Of a DNA stretch of 64,000 nucleotides, positions 50,963 to 61,143 are shown in pieces (positions within the stretch are counted from its first letter, which is position 1; each line of letters starts with the position of its first letter). Source of the DNA: Gammaproteobacteria bacterium (lineage in GTDB: Bacteria; Pseudomonadota; Gammaproteobacteria; Thiohalobacterales; Thiohalobacteraceae); contig JAHJQQ010000052.1 of NCBI GenBank assembly GCA_018819175.1, positions 62,001-126,000 on the forward strand, read 5' to 3'. A program made the position numbers and the translations under genes. A model generated the notes under the pieces. That model was not told the DNA's origin. It ran no database searches and worked only from the letters and a program-made list of their open reading frames with translations.

Positions 50963-53359
50963 ATGAGCGACCAAGACTCCATCGATGCTGAAGTGGTGGA
51001 CGCATCAGATATACCGAAACAACGCTCCGAGCTTGCCTTGCCGGCTTCCATGCTACCGACCACGCTACACCTGTTGCCGGTCTCGGATCGGCCGTTTTTC
51101 CCTGCCCAGGGTGTGCCGGTCTTGTTGAATGACGATCCCTGGATGGAAACCGTCAAAGCCATCGGTGAGTCTGAACACCATTTAGTCGGCTTGGTCATGA
51201 CCGGTAAGCAGGAGTCGGAAACAGCGACCTTCGAGGATTTTGCCGAGATCGGCACCGTCGTGCGCGTACACCACCCGATGCGCAGCTCCGGGAAAATACA
51301 ATTCATCGCTGAAGGTTTACGCCGCGTGCGCATTGTCGAATGGCTGTCGAAAAAACCGCCCTTCGTCGCGCGTGTCGAGTACCCGGACGACGTGCTGGGT
51401 AACGATGATGAGCTGAAGGCCTATGCCATTGCGATTATCAATACCCTCAAGGAACTGGTGCCACTGAATCCCCTGTACAGCGAGGAACTCAAGTTCTTCC
51501 TGAACCGTTTCAATCCCAATGAACCTTCGGCATTAACCGATTTTGCAGCCAGCCTGACCACGGCCGCAGGTCGGGAACTTCAGGAGGTCCTGGAAACCTT
51601 CACCGTATTGGATCGCATGAAGAAGGTCCTGGTACTGATCCGCAAGGAACTTGAAGTCGCCAAGCTGCAGACACAGATCCGCGAAAAGGTCGATGAAAAG
51701 ATGTCGGAGCAGCAGCGCAAGTTCTTCCTGCGCGAACAGCTCAAGACCATTCAGCAGGAACTCGGTATCGCCAAGGACGATCGAACCGCGGATGTGGACC
51801 GGTTTCAGGAACGCATGGAATCGCTGACATTATCCGAAGCGACCCGCGCGCGCATTGATGAGGAACTGCAGAAATTATCCATACTCGAATCCGGCTCGCC
51901 GGAATATGCCGTCACGCGCAACTATCTGGACTGGATGACTTCACTGCCTTGGGGAATACATTCAGACGATAATCTGGATCTGGATCATGCGCGCGCAGTG
52001 CTGGACGAAGATCACGATGGCCTGGATGATGTAAAAGACCGCATTATTGAATTTCTGGCCGTCGGTCACCTCAAAGGAGAGGTTGCCGGCTCCATCCTGC
52101 TACTGGTAGGTCCGCCCGGCGTCGGCAAAACCTCCATAGGCCACTCGGTCGCGAACGCACTGGGACGTAAATTCTACCGCTTCAGCGTGGGCGGTATGCG
52201 CGACGAGGCGGAGATTAAAGGTCATCGCCGCACTTATATTGGCGCCATGCCCGGCAAATTCATCCATGCCATCAAGGAATCCGGTGTCGCCAATCCTGTG
52301 ATCATGCTTGATGAAATCGACAAGATCGGCTCGTCATTTCAAGGCGATCCGGCCTCGGCCTTGCTGGAAACTCTGGACCCGGAACAGAACAGCGAATTCC
52401 TGGACCACTATCTTGATTCGCGTTTTGATCTATCGAAGGTGCTGTTCATCTGCACCGCCAATCAGCTCGACAGCATTCCCGGCCCTCTGCTGGATCGCAT
52501 GGAGATATTACGACTGTCCGGCTATATCACCAGCGAAAAACTACTGATCGCCAAAAACCATTTATGGCCGAAATTACTGGAACGCTCCGGCATCAAACGT
52601 AGTCAGCTGAAGATCTCCGATGCCGCGCTACGTCAGGTCATCGAAGGTTATGCGCGCGAATCCGGCGTGCGTGGATTGGAAAAACAACTCAGCCGTATCA
52701 TCCGCAAGGTGGCAGTACAGTTTGTCACTGGCAAGTTAAGCAAATTGAATATCAGTGGTAAACAGGTCGAAGAATTCCTCGGCAAACCGTTTTTTCAGCG
52801 CGAAAAACCGTTCAGCGGTGTGGGCGTGGTGACCGGGCTGGCCTGGACAGCGCTAGGCGGGGTCACGCTGAACATTGAGGCCTCACGGATCCACAGTAAG
52901 CACCGCGGCTTTAAACTCACCGGCCAACTTGGTGAGGTCATGAAGGAATCGGCCGAGATTGCCTACAGTTATGTATCCAGCCATCTAAAGCAATACGAAG
53001 GTGATCCTGAATTTTTCGACGGTTCCTTCGTACACTTGCATGTACCTGAAGGCGCCACACCCAAGGATGGCCCGAGCGCGGGCATCACTATGGCGACGGC
53101 ATTGCTGTCATTGGCGCGCAATGAACGTATCAGCCGGCCTTTGGCCATGACGGGTGAACTGACACTGACAGGACAGGTTCTACCGATCGGTGGTGTGCGC
53201 GAAAAGGTAATTGCCGCCCGACGCAGCCGCGTACATGAACTCATTCTGCCGGAAGCGAACCGTCGTGATTACGAGGAACTGCCCGAGCACATTCGCACCG
53301 GCATGCAGGCGCACTTCGCCAGCCATTTCCGTGAGGTGGCCAGGGTCGTCTTTGGTTAG
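50963..53359 (+). CDS. lon: Lon-type ATP-dependent protease
   Basis: The 798-residue protease has an N-terminal LON substrate domain with PVSDRPFFPAQGVPVLLN, a coiled coil (EKMSEQQRKFFLREQLKTIQ), an AAA+ domain with Walker A GPPGVGKTS (about 383) and Walker B IMLDEIDKI, and the Ser-Lys protease domain (Ser705 in PKDGPSAGIT, Lys748 in GGVREKVIAA). N-terminal residues RPFFPAQ differ from canonical Lon (LPLRD), so it may be the second, AsrA-type Lon of pseudomonads. No partner genes; next gene is convergent. Confidence 0.93.
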   Translation: MSDQDSIDAEVVDASDIPKQRSELALPASMLPTTLHLLPVSDRPFFPAQGVPVLLNDDPWMETVKAIGESEHHLVGLVMTGKQESETATFEDFAEIGTVVRVHHPMRSSGKIQFIAEGLRRVRIVEWLSKKPPFVARVEYPDDVLGNDDELKAYAIAIINTLKELVPLNPLYSEELKFFLNRFNPNEPSALTDFAASLTTAAGRELQEVLETFTVLDRMKKVLVLIRKELEVAKLQTQIREKVDEKMSEQQRKFFLREQLKTIQQELGIAKDDRTADVDRFQERMESLTLSEATRARIDEELQKLSILESGSPEYAVTRNYLDWMTSLPWGIHSDDNLDLDHARAVLDEDHDGLDDVKDRIIEFLAVGHLKGEVAGSILLLVGPPGVGKTSIGHSVANALGRKFYRFSVGGMRDEAEIKGHRRTYIGAMPGKFIHAIKESGVANPVIMLDEIDKIGSSFQGDPASALLETLDPEQNSEFLDHYLDSRFDLSKVLFICTANQLDSIPGPLLDRMEILRLSGYITSEKLLIAKNHLWPKLLERSGIKRSQLKISDAALRQVIEGYARESGVRGLEKQLSRIIRKVAVQFVTGKLSKLNISGKQVEEFLGKPFFQREKPFSGVGVVTGLAWTALGGVTLNIEASRIHSKHRGFKLTGQLGEVMKESAEIAYSYVSSHLKQYEGDPEFFDGSFVHLHVPEGATPKDGPSAGITMATALLSLARNERISRPLAMTGELTLTGQVLPIGGVREKVIAARRSRVHELILPEANRRDYEELPEHIRTGMQAHFASHFREVARVVFG

Positions 53360-53443
53360 GGATTTGAACTACGAGGATAATTGAGCACCATCCATTCGCG
53401 GCAGATGTACGTGCAGCGAACGGATGGGGTCAACGGGTAATAT

Positions 53444-53812
53444 TCAGGCCTGGCTTTCCTGCTCGGCAATATCTTTGCGCACCTGCTCCATATCCAGCTC
53501 TTTGGCGCGACTGATCAGATCCTCGAAGGCGTTGGCCGGCAGCATGCCCGGCTGCGAGTAGATGATGACCTTTTCGCGGAACACCATCAGGGTAGGAATA
53601 GAGCGGATCTGGAAATAAGACGCGAGTTCCTGTTCATCTTCAGTATTGACCTTGCCGAACACAATATCGGCATGCTGCTCGGAGGAAGCCTCATAGATAG
53701 GTGCAAAATTACGGCACGGGCCGCACCAAGGCGCCCAAAAATCAATGATCACGAAGTCATTTTTGCTGACAACGTCCTGGAAATTCTCTTTGGTGAGTTC
53801 TACTGTAGCCAC
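53444..53812 (-). CDS. Thioredoxin
   Basis: A 122-residue thioredoxin with WAPWCGPCRNFAPIYE, IRSIPTLMVFREKV including the cis-Pro, and a 15-residue C-terminal extension rich in Glu/Gln. It reduces disulfides in the cytoplasm. GTG 53812 has GGAG 8 bases upstream and is preferred over TTG 53818. It converges on lon and is followed upstream by a c-di-GMP gene on the same strand. Confidence 0.93.
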   Translation of the reverse strand: MATVELTKENFQDVVSKNDFVIIDFWAPWCGPCRNFAPIYEASSEQHADIVFGKVNTEDEQELASYFQIRSIPTLMVFREKVIIYSQPGMLPANAFEDLISRAKELDMEQVRKDIAEQESQA

Positions 53813-53932
53813 TATCAATCTCCGCTTGGCACTCGTCTGATATAGAGGCGCATTATACGGATATCAATGTACGATGACGAACAGGCGGAGAATTTACAGG
53901 GTTACAAATCATCAAGCCGGAGAGATAACGTA

Positions 53933-55531
53933 TCAACTAGGCTCAACGCTATTCTGGGGAGTGCGGCTTTCACCCTCGGTCTGGTAGGTGATGTCCATTT
54001 CGACGCGATTGCGCCCAAGACGCTTGGCCCGGTAGAGCGCCTTGTCGACACGTTCCACAAAGGCTGTGGAGGTCTCACCCGGTTTGTACAAAGCCAGTCC
54101 CGCTGAGAAGGTCGGCACCGAAACCACCGAGCCATTACTCTGCCAGCGGGTTTCCGCACAGCGGTTTTTGACTTTAGTCAATGCGCGCAAGGCACCTTCG
54201 CTCTCGGTGTTGGGCAATAACACCGCAAACTCCTCACCACCGTAGCGCGCCACCAAGTCATGATGCCGGAAGATTGACAAAATGTTCTTGGAATAGACAC
54301 GCAATACTTCATCGCCGCCGGCATGTCCGTACTTATCATTAATCTCTTTGAACTTATCGAGATCCATCAGTGCCAGGGTCAAGGGGAAACCGTAGCGCTG
54401 AACACGCGCAACTTCATCTTCCAATCGGCGCAGGAAAGCACGCCGATTCGGCAGGCCCGTTAGTTCGTCAGTCAGGCTCAGCAACCGCACTCGAGACAAT
54501 TCGTCAGTGAGCTGACGGCTGTCAGATTCGATGACTTGAAGATAATGGTGGGTACTGTCGAGCTTGTCAGCCAGCTCATGATGTCCCGACATCAATTTCT
54601 CGATTTCACGAATCAATGCCCAGCGTAGATTTTCCAGCTCGGTGACATCGCCGACCTGACGCAGTTCACTAAGCACCACTTCCAGCAGAACCCCGAATTC
54701 CTGATTCTGAGCAATAGTATCCAGCACTTGTTGCGCAAGGCCCGCCTGTAATTCCTGGATATCACGTCGGCGCGCATCAAGCTGATTATTGCGACTAGAA
54801 CTAGAACGTCGATCCTCGCTTTCAGACAGATCACCGAAGTCTTCTTCATCACTGGCAGATTCCCGCTTCAGCGTCGGCTGACCGTCCATGGTTTCCAATG
54901 GATGGCGCTCTGAATCCGGTCTGATCCATTCACGGCTCGCTTGATAGGAATCTGCTTCAGTGATGGAGGCCGTATCTGTCTGCTGTGGTGGCCTAAGCGG
55001 ATCTACAGACTCTGAGGAGTAAGGCACATAAGGAGCGGCTTGTACCGGCTCAATCGGGGTTGGCGCTGCCATAACCGGCGCGTGCTCAGTCGCAGTCAAA
55101 TGACTGGGGGCAGGATCTAGTGCCTCTATACCGAAGGCCTGCAGCAGTGGCCGGACCGCCTGGGCGAAGATGACTTCGTCCAGATCCTGAATATGCGCAA
55201 TCTGCTCGTTATAGACTTCTATATATTGCTGTAAGGCTTTGACATCGGAAACAGATAACGGTGGTTGCAGGCGGTTTCGCAGCAACTTGACTTGTACCTG
55301 CAACGGCGAACCTTTGTGGAGGTGATCTGCATAGGTATCCAACAGGGCCGATGCAATACTTGCATATGCCTGCTGTATCTCACTATTGGAGGTAACCACT
55401 TCATCGAGCATCCGCTCGATCTGGCGATAGATGACACTACCTGCCTGCGACTGACGCAATGACTCAAGGAGGCGAAGTACCTTGCGGCACGCCCCAGCGT
55501 CGATTGAATCAGATATTGCAGTACCGGCCAT
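53933..55531 (-). CDS. Diguanylate cyclase with long N-terminal region
   Basis: The 532-residue protein ends in a GGDEF domain (about 345-510): LSLTDELTGLPNRRAFLRRL and active RYGGEEFAVLLP, with an I-site RHHD five residues before GGEEF. The N-terminal ~330 residues have no membrane segments. They include a helical part (about 15-120), a Pro/Ser/Gln-rich low-complexity linker (about 145-240) and a coiled-coil-like helix before the cyclase. The N-terminus resembles a family fused to GGDEF domains in other gammaproteobacteria, but I do not recognise a named sensor. It should make c-di-GMP. Confidence 0.88.
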   Translation of the reverse strand: MAGTAISDSIDAGACRKVLRLLESLRQSQAGSVIYRQIERMLDEVVTSNSEIQQAYASIASALLDTYADHLHKGSPLQVQVKLLRNRLQPPLSVSDVKALQQYIEVYNEQIAHIQDLDEVIFAQAVRPLLQAFGIEALDPAPSHLTATEHAPVMAAPTPIEPVQAAPYVPYSSESVDPLRPPQQTDTASITEADSYQASREWIRPDSERHPLETMDGQPTLKRESASDEEDFGDLSESEDRRSSSSRNNQLDARRRDIQELQAGLAQQVLDTIAQNQEFGVLLEVVLSELRQVGDVTELENLRWALIREIEKLMSGHHELADKLDSTHHYLQVIESDSRQLTDELSRVRLLSLTDELTGLPNRRAFLRRLEDEVARVQRYGFPLTLALMDLDKFKEINDKYGHAGGDEVLRVYSKNILSIFRHHDLVARYGGEEFAVLLPNTESEGALRALTKVKNRCAETRWQSNGSVVSVPTFSAGLALYKPGETSTAFVERVDKALYRAKRLGRNRVEMDITYQTEGESRTPQNSVEPS

Positions 55532-56524
55532 CTAAGGCAATCTCCCGCACACCACATCCATGTGTACAGGACGCAGGCCAACAACTGCCTGCGTTGTTAT
55601 TGGTTTATGGGTAAAGAAAATAAATACAAACCTTCATAACCCGACTTCAAGTTCTTGTTGTCTGCACTTGCACCCAGATCGCGTCATTGTTGTGACGCTA
55701 ATGTAATATTCTGAGTGATATGCGATTTTCGTCGTTCTATTCTTGTTCGGAATTCGGTATACCCGAGCTACCCGGACTAACCCTGGGACTACGTTACCTT
55801 ATTTAGCGCGTAAAGAACAAACCGACTTTGACTAAAACAATGTCGGAAAAACTTACAACACCGGTATTAATGCCAAAATTTAGACGCAATTCTTGATAAC
55901 CCGTCTAAGATGTGATGCCGAATCTCTTTGTTTATATTGGATAATTATACCTTGTACACACAGGGCCTGCTCGGTGGCAAATCCTGGATAAAAATGATTT
56001 GTAAGAAATTGCTTACGCTGTAAACGATGGAAATCCGACGGATGAGCCCCGCAGCCTTTGCGTCGGAAATCGACTCTGAGGCACTGGCTGCACGTGGTAG
56101 GAATCATGTTACAGGCCACTTACGTCATGTTAATTACCCCGTATCAGTGCGGTCTTGAGTTACCCAACAAACAACCAGCACCCGACCACGCTCCTCCGAA
56201 AGAATGGATTCTGAGCCACACACCTAGGATTCCTGCGATTGATGATTGTTCGTTATCCACATCCGCTCGTAAGACTAAACACCTTAACCCAAGACGGCCT
56301 TGGCCTGCGGTATAGTGCATTGCGTAGCAGTGCTAACACAGCATCAGCCAAGAGCTCACCGCAGGAAGTTTGAAACTATCCAGTGACCGCCTTTCCCGCG
56401 CTTGGCTCGCCCAATAGAATGAACAACAAACCAACAGCCTCCTCAGTATCCAACTCGTGGAATCCAAGGCGGCACTTTCTCGGAGCAGGACATGACCTAC
56501 TGGCCAAGTACGAGTAATAGGATA
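55532..56524. other. Gene-free 1-kb stretch
   Basis: Nearly 1 kb between the diguanylate cyclase gene and the pentapeptide gene. Short frames on both strands (about 79 and 85 codons near 55880-56315) have no recognisable motifs and overlap each other. No RNA gene, repeat or clear promoter is seen. It is less GC-rich than its surroundings in its first half. Confidence 0.5.
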
Positions 56525-57280
56525 ATGCGGACTTTCTGTAACCTATTACTCGCTAGCACAGCCTCTTTATTCCTGCTATCCGAAACCGCTACCGCCAGCT
56601 GCGACGACCCGCCACAACCCGGCGTGAATTGGAGCCGTTGTACTTTCGCGGGCGCCGACTTCAAGGATGCCAATCTGGCCAAGGCAGTGCTGGTACGTGC
56701 CGATTTCAGTCGGGCCGTACTCGATGGCGCAAATCTACGGAACACGGATCTGAGTTTCATCAAACTGGATCATGCCCGCTTGAATGCTGCTCACCTGGAA
56801 TCCGCCAACCTGACGGGAGCAAACCTGACCTCGGCTGAATTCCACGAAACACGTATGAGCCGCATTCGCGCTGACCGTGCCCAGTTTAATAACGCCAAAC
56901 TGATTAATGCCGATTTGCGAAATTCCTCGTTCTATGACGCGCAATTCACAGAGGCCAATTTGGATGGAGCCAGTCTGTCACATGGCAATTTTGAACTGGC
57001 CGATTTTAGCAGCGCCAACCTTCAACGAACCGATTTCAGTTACGCACGTCTGACCAATGCACGTCTGGAACAGGCCAATTTACAGGGTGCCAGCCTGGTA
57101 AAGGCACAGCTTGACCGTGCAATTCTGATCGACGCAAATTTGCGCAATGTGGATTTAACGGGCGCAAACCTGAGCGAGGCTGACCTGACGGGTGCGGATT
57201 TTACTGACGCGGTGTTAAGCAACGCCACCTGGGTGGATCGGCGTCGTTGCCGTCTGGGTTCTGTAGGAAAATGCGAATAG
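56525..57280 (+). CDS. Secreted pentapeptide-repeat protein
   Basis: The 251-residue protein starts with a signal peptide (MRTFCNLLLASTASLFLLSE, cut after TATAS). It then has about 35 A(D/N)LxX repeats (NLAKAVLVRADFSRAVLDGA, NLTGANLTSAEFHET and so on) that should form a right-handed quadrilateral beta-helix. Four Cys (C in SCDDPP, WSRCTF, RRCRL and KCE) suggest periplasmic disulfides that cap the ends. Its function is unknown; gyrase-binding Qnr-like proteins are cytoplasmic, so this is not one. The ATG at 56492 would place 11 residues in front of the signal. Confidence 0.85.
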   Translation: MRTFCNLLLASTASLFLLSETATASCDDPPQPGVNWSRCTFAGADFKDANLAKAVLVRADFSRAVLDGANLRNTDLSFIKLDHARLNAAHLESANLTGANLTSAEFHETRMSRIRADRAQFNNAKLINADLRNSSFYDAQFTEANLDGASLSHGNFELADFSSANLQRTDFSYARLTNARLEQANLQGASLVKAQLDRAILIDANLRNVDLTGANLSEADLTGADFTDAVLSNATWVDRRRCRLGSVGKCE

Positions 57281-57310
57281 CGAGAGAGAAAAAAGAAATC
57301 CGTTTAGTGG

Positions 57311-58228
57311 TTAGCCCGTGGCTAACTGGCGCGCCATCATATCCAGGGAAGTACAGTCTTCGAACAGGTGTTCTGCGATTTCGAACACGGCATCTTCTTC
57401 AAGCCCGATCATCTCCAAGGACAACGGTGGCAGACTTGCATCCGGCGCATCACCGATTTCGCGACCTTTAAGAACATGATCCGCGACCATGATGAGATGC
57501 GGGAATACCGCATAATCACCGGTGTAGGCAGGATTGTGATGCTCACGCAGAGTGATGATGATCTCCTCAGGCATCTGCCATGTCTGCATCAGCCAGGAAC
57601 CGATTTGCGCATGCCCCATTTCCAGGAGATTTTGCGCCTGCCCCATTCCCAGCACACATTTTTCCAACGCCGTGACGGGAGATTCCGGATGCGCAGCAAC
57701 CAATTTGTTGAGCAGCTTGAATTCCGGTGGGAACAGATGACCGAGCAGCAGAAAACCGAAGTTGTGCAACAGACCCGCCAGATAGACCACACCGGGTTGC
57801 GGACGGGATGCAGGCGGCATCCGCTTCGCCAGCGCCTGGACCAAGGTCGCCGAATACACTGCATGACGCCAGAAGGCATGTAAACCAAGCGGGCCATCGC
57901 AGGGATTCTGGAATGACTTACCGGTCGCCAGGCCCAGGGCCATATTCATGACCATATCAAACCCGAGTACACGGGTTATCGCATCATGAATGGAATTGAT
58001 TTTGCCTCTGAAGGCGTAGAAGGGTGAGGCGGCGTAACGGACAACCTGTGCAGCCAGACTCGGATCGAGTTCAACAATCCCGGCAAGATCGCTAATCGAG
58101 GCATCCGGATTGTTACGTAGCTGCAGTACCCGCCGCGCCATTTCCGGCATCGGTGGCAATTCATACACCTGCTCTATCCGGCGGCGTATTTCACCGGCTA
58201 GCGTCAGCTGTTCACTTGCCTGCTGCAT
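57311..58228 (-). CDS. HDOD domain protein
   Basis: A 305-residue HDOD (HD-related output domain) protein. It contains LPPMPEMARRVLQLRNNPDA, IVELDPSLAAQVVRYAAS, ITRVLGFDMVMNMALG and LAGLLHNFGFLLLGHLFP. The HD metal motif is degenerate (HN in place of HD), as expected. HDOD proteins act in signalling, often with c-di-GMP. The C-terminal stretch after 210 has GHAQIGSWLMQTWQMPEEI and LREHHNPAY. It has no receiver domain of its own. Confidence 0.92.
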   Translation of the reverse strand: MQQASEQLTLAGEIRRRIEQVYELPPMPEMARRVLQLRNNPDASISDLAGIVELDPSLAAQVVRYAASPFYAFRGKINSIHDAITRVLGFDMVMNMALGLATGKSFQNPCDGPLGLHAFWRHAVYSATLVQALAKRMPPASRPQPGVVYLAGLLHNFGFLLLGHLFPPEFKLLNKLVAAHPESPVTALEKCVLGMGQAQNLLEMGHAQIGSWLMQTWQMPEEIIITLREHHNPAYTGDYAVFPHLIMVADHVLKGREIGDAPDASLPPLSLEMIGLEEDAVFEIAEHLFEDCTSLDMMARQLATG

Positions 58229-58525
58229 TAGTCATTCACCCGGTCATATTTGGATAAGGTTGGCTGCAACAATCAGGTATCCGGGGTCACCCTGCCTGTT
58301 ATTTCAGCTGCAGTTTAAGCCTAGCAAACCTCACGCGGCTTACCAAGTTATGTAACTATGTCAGGCTGCGGAAGATGACCATCTTCTAGCCCGATCCAGT
58401 CCGGTCGCCAATTCACATACATCTCTATAGTCAAAGGCGCACCATGTCTGACCAGACTATCGGCATGCGCCCGGCCGCGCTTGATCAATCTATCAGCGAA
58501 AAGCGACTGGGTTCACAGGATGTCG

Positions 58526-59740
58526 TTAATTAAGCTGCACCCGCTGCCCCCAGGGCACCTTGGATTTACCCTTCACCAACCATAAAACCGGGTAGAAGGG
58601 CTCCTGTTTGGGGAATTCCCCCTCCGCATCGGTGAAATACACCAGAAGATCAGGCTGTCGATCACGCGTCCGTACCCAGTCAAACACGGGGGTGAATCGT
58701 GTCCCGCCACCGCCTTTGAATTCCCGGGGCAACTTGAATTCCTCCCAGGGCTCGTAGTCCCAGGGTCCATCCTGGGCCAACTCGGCATCACAGGTATGCA
58801 GGGTGATCCGCGCACGTACCTGGCCTTTGATGGCATCAATTTCAGACATGAACTCATTCACCTCGTCTGGCGAGATGGAGCCGCTCGTATCCAGCACCAC
58901 CACCATATCGACCTGAGTGCTACGCAGACTGGGCAAGATCGCCGAGCCTTCCCGCCGTGAGGGTCGGGAATAGTTGTAATCGTCTCGGGAAATGGCGGTC
59001 ATATATTTGGCCAGCAGCATCCGCCATGGCAGCTGCGGTTGCAGGAGGTGATCCACCAGACGCGCCAAGCCACCACCCAACTTGCCGGCCTGCAGCGCTT
59101 GCTGTGCGGCACCGGCCAAGCGTTGCTGCCATTGCACGCTGAGCTGTTCACGCTCGCTCTCACTCAGCGGCTTTGGTTGCGGGGCACCACCCTTATTGGG
59201 ATCAAGTTCGGCCTCCGGGCTGTCGCCCTGCCCGCTTTGCTCCTGAGGAGAACCGTTCTGTCCCGAATTACGCCCGCCATCACTGTCTTCGTTATCGTAA
59301 AGATGCTGGTCGAGCGTTTCGGTGTCATTGTCCATATCGGCAATGGACGGATAGACCTCTTCCGCCGTAAGACCATCGAACTGATCCATATACAGCGCGC
59401 CCGGCGGCGGTTTCAACCCATCCTTGATCAGCAGTGGATTGATAGCCAGATCACAGGCCAGATCCCAACGGTGTTTGGTGCGATGTTCACGGCGGGCGAA
59501 ATGCGATAGCGCACAATGCAAGGCCTCATGCGCGAGCATGAATTGGGCCTGGTCGAGCGTGAGGCCTTCAATATAGGCCGGGTTGTAATAGAATGAACGC
59601 GCATCGGTCGCCGTGGTCTTGCACCACTTCGGATCGGCGGCCACCATGGGCAGTCGCAACACCAACGCACCCAGAAAGGGTTTATCCAGAATCAGGCGGG
59701 TGCGGGCCGCGCTCAATTTAATATCGACATCTGCACTCAT
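58526..59740 (-). CDS. DUF2201 metallopeptidase-like / VWA-like protein
   Basis: The 404-residue protein has an N-terminal peptidase-like domain with LAHEALHCALSHFARRE (HEALH zinc motif near residue 70). A Ser/Gly/Gln-rich linker (about 150-195) follows, and then a VWA-like domain (about 275-400) with the MIDAS start VVVLDTSGSIS and FTDAEGEFP. The family is found beside MoxR AAA+ ATPases, as here: the ATPase gene is 28 bp upstream on the same strand. This suggests an ATPase-VWA remodelling complex; no substrate is known. Whether the HEALH site cuts peptides is not established. Confidence 0.87.
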   Translation of the reverse strand: MSADVDIKLSAARTRLILDKPFLGALVLRLPMVAADPKWCKTTATDARSFYYNPAYIEGLTLDQAQFMLAHEALHCALSHFARREHRTKHRWDLACDLAINPLLIKDGLKPPPGALYMDQFDGLTAEEVYPSIADMDNDTETLDQHLYDNEDSDGGRNSGQNGSPQEQSGQGDSPEAELDPNKGGAPQPKPLSESEREQLSVQWQQRLAGAAQQALQAGKLGGGLARLVDHLLQPQLPWRMLLAKYMTAISRDDYNYSRPSRREGSAILPSLRSTQVDMVVVLDTSGSISPDEVNEFMSEIDAIKGQVRARITLHTCDAELAQDGPWDYEPWEEFKLPREFKGGGGTRFTPVFDWVRTRDRQPDLLVYFTDAEGEFPKQEPFYPVLWLVKGKSKVPWGQRVQLN

Positions 59741-59768
59741 GTCAGTTGACTCTAGGGTGCTGCATCAA

Positions 59769-60815
59769 TCACATGTCATACAACATGACATCCGCCACTG
59801 CCTTGGCCCAGGATGAAAACTGCGGCACGCTGAACAGTTCCTGACCGATAGCGCGATGCATATCCGAAATCATCATGACACCCATTTCACGCTGCGGGAA
59901 ACTGGCCGCATAGTCGATGATATGACCATAGACGGTGTTGGCATCCGCGGTCTTGCGCGCCCGCAGCGCACGTCCAACCAACGCACAAGCAACCGCGTAT
60001 TGCAGATCTATCTCGCGCGGCACCGCCACCTGGTCACCACGGACAATGGCATCGATATCGGGCAACTTATCCAGATTATCGACGAAGGCCGCGAGTTCAA
60101 TGCCGGCCGCGGGACCGACGCAGGCCTGTAACGTCGCTACCAGAAGATTCGGGTTGTCACCGAATTTGTGCAGGGCGCGATGGGCAAATTCCCAGGAACG
60201 CGGCGACGGGAAGGCGACCGGGTTATGTGCCGGGTCGAAATCGAATAACAGTTCCGGGCGGAAGCGCAGAAACGCGATCAGTCGCTCATCCATACCATTT
60301 GCATAGGCCCAGGCGACCCAGTCATCGAGATTGGTCTCCAATTCGAAATGAGAGAAGCGGTTAGCAAGCGGCGCGGGCATGGTATAGGTCACCCCGCGGT
60401 CGCCCTGCCGATTGCCCGCTGCGAAAATCGCCCAGCCATCGGGAACACGATATTCACCCAGGCGACGATCCAGAATCAGCTGATAAGCCGCTGCTGACAC
60501 GCTGGGTGGAGCTGAGGTGATTTCGTCCAAGAAAAGGATGCCGTACTGCCCATGGCGCTCGACATCAGGCAGGACCGCTGGCACCGCCCATTCCACGAAA
60601 TCGCCGACCCGGAAGGGTATGCCACGCAGGTCGCTTGGCTCCATCTGCGACAAGCGGATATCGATCACGGCGGAGTCATGCAGACCCGCTATCTGCGCAA
60701 TCATTTGCGATTTACCAACGCCCGGCGGCCCCCACACCATGACCGGCGTGTGATGCCCCTCGCGGGCACTCAAGAACTCTCGATCCAGTACGCTCAGCAA
60801 CTGCGACGGACGCAT
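59769..60815 (-). CDS. MoxR-type AAA+ ATPase
   Basis: The 348-residue ATPase has Walker A GPPGVGKSQM (about 30-40), Walker B ILFLDEITSA (about 92-101), sensor 1 AAGNRQGDRGVTY and the Arg finger region APLANRFSHFELE. It belongs to the MoxR branch, which acts with VWA proteins as chaperones or metal-insertion machines. A strong GGAGAGG ribosome site precedes ATG 60815. It is the first gene of a two-gene operon with the metallopeptidase/VWA gene. Confidence 0.93.
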   Translation of the reverse strand: MRPSQLLSVLDREFLSAREGHHTPVMVWGPPGVGKSQMIAQIAGLHDSAVIDIRLSQMEPSDLRGIPFRVGDFVEWAVPAVLPDVERHGQYGILFLDEITSAPPSVSAAAYQLILDRRLGEYRVPDGWAIFAAGNRQGDRGVTYTMPAPLANRFSHFELETNLDDWVAWAYANGMDERLIAFLRFRPELLFDFDPAHNPVAFPSPRSWEFAHRALHKFGDNPNLLVATLQACVGPAAGIELAAFVDNLDKLPDIDAIVRGDQVAVPREIDLQYAVACALVGRALRARKTADANTVYGHIIDYAASFPQREMGVMMISDMHRAIGQELFSVPQFSSWAKAVADVMLYDM

Positions 60816-61143
60816 GCAACCTCTCCTTCAGGGCCGTCTGCGCCCGGACTGACGGACGCAGTGAATAATGTGACGCCGGTATACTGCTAAGCAAACCAGC
60901 AAAGAGCACATCTTACGCACTTCCAGACCAAATTCATAAGGCTAAGCCGCTGAATTCCTGCACCATAGTCCCGGAAATTACATAGACCACGCGGCTCGTC
61001 GGCAACCTAATTAATCGCTGCGGAAAATTAAACAATCCCGCCCCTCTGTCGATAGCTGTGGAGAGTCGCACGGCGGGCATCAATGCGCCGCAGCCAAGGG
61101 AGGCAGCGCGCGACAAGAACGACAACGACAATCGAGGTATCTC
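60816..61143. other. Intergenic region between divergent operons
   Basis: This 328-bp stretch should hold divergent promoters for the MoxR operon and the pseudo-receiver gene. I see no recognisable motif, RNA or repeat in it. Confidence 0.4.

Noticed and set aside
53386..53430. Hairpin CCATCCATTCGC / GCGAACGGATGG between lon and the thioredoxin gene
   Set aside because: The stem has a mismatch, a long loop and no T-run, so a terminator call is not well supported.
55880..56315. Two overlapping short frames on opposite strands
   Set aside because: They overlap in antisense, have no motif and no good ribosome site; likely chance frames in a 1-kb gap.
58444..58533. 29-codon frame starting MSDQTIGMRPAALDQS
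   Set aside because: Weak ribosome site, no recognisable homology, and the end overlaps the stop region of a convergent gene. Not enough to call a gene.
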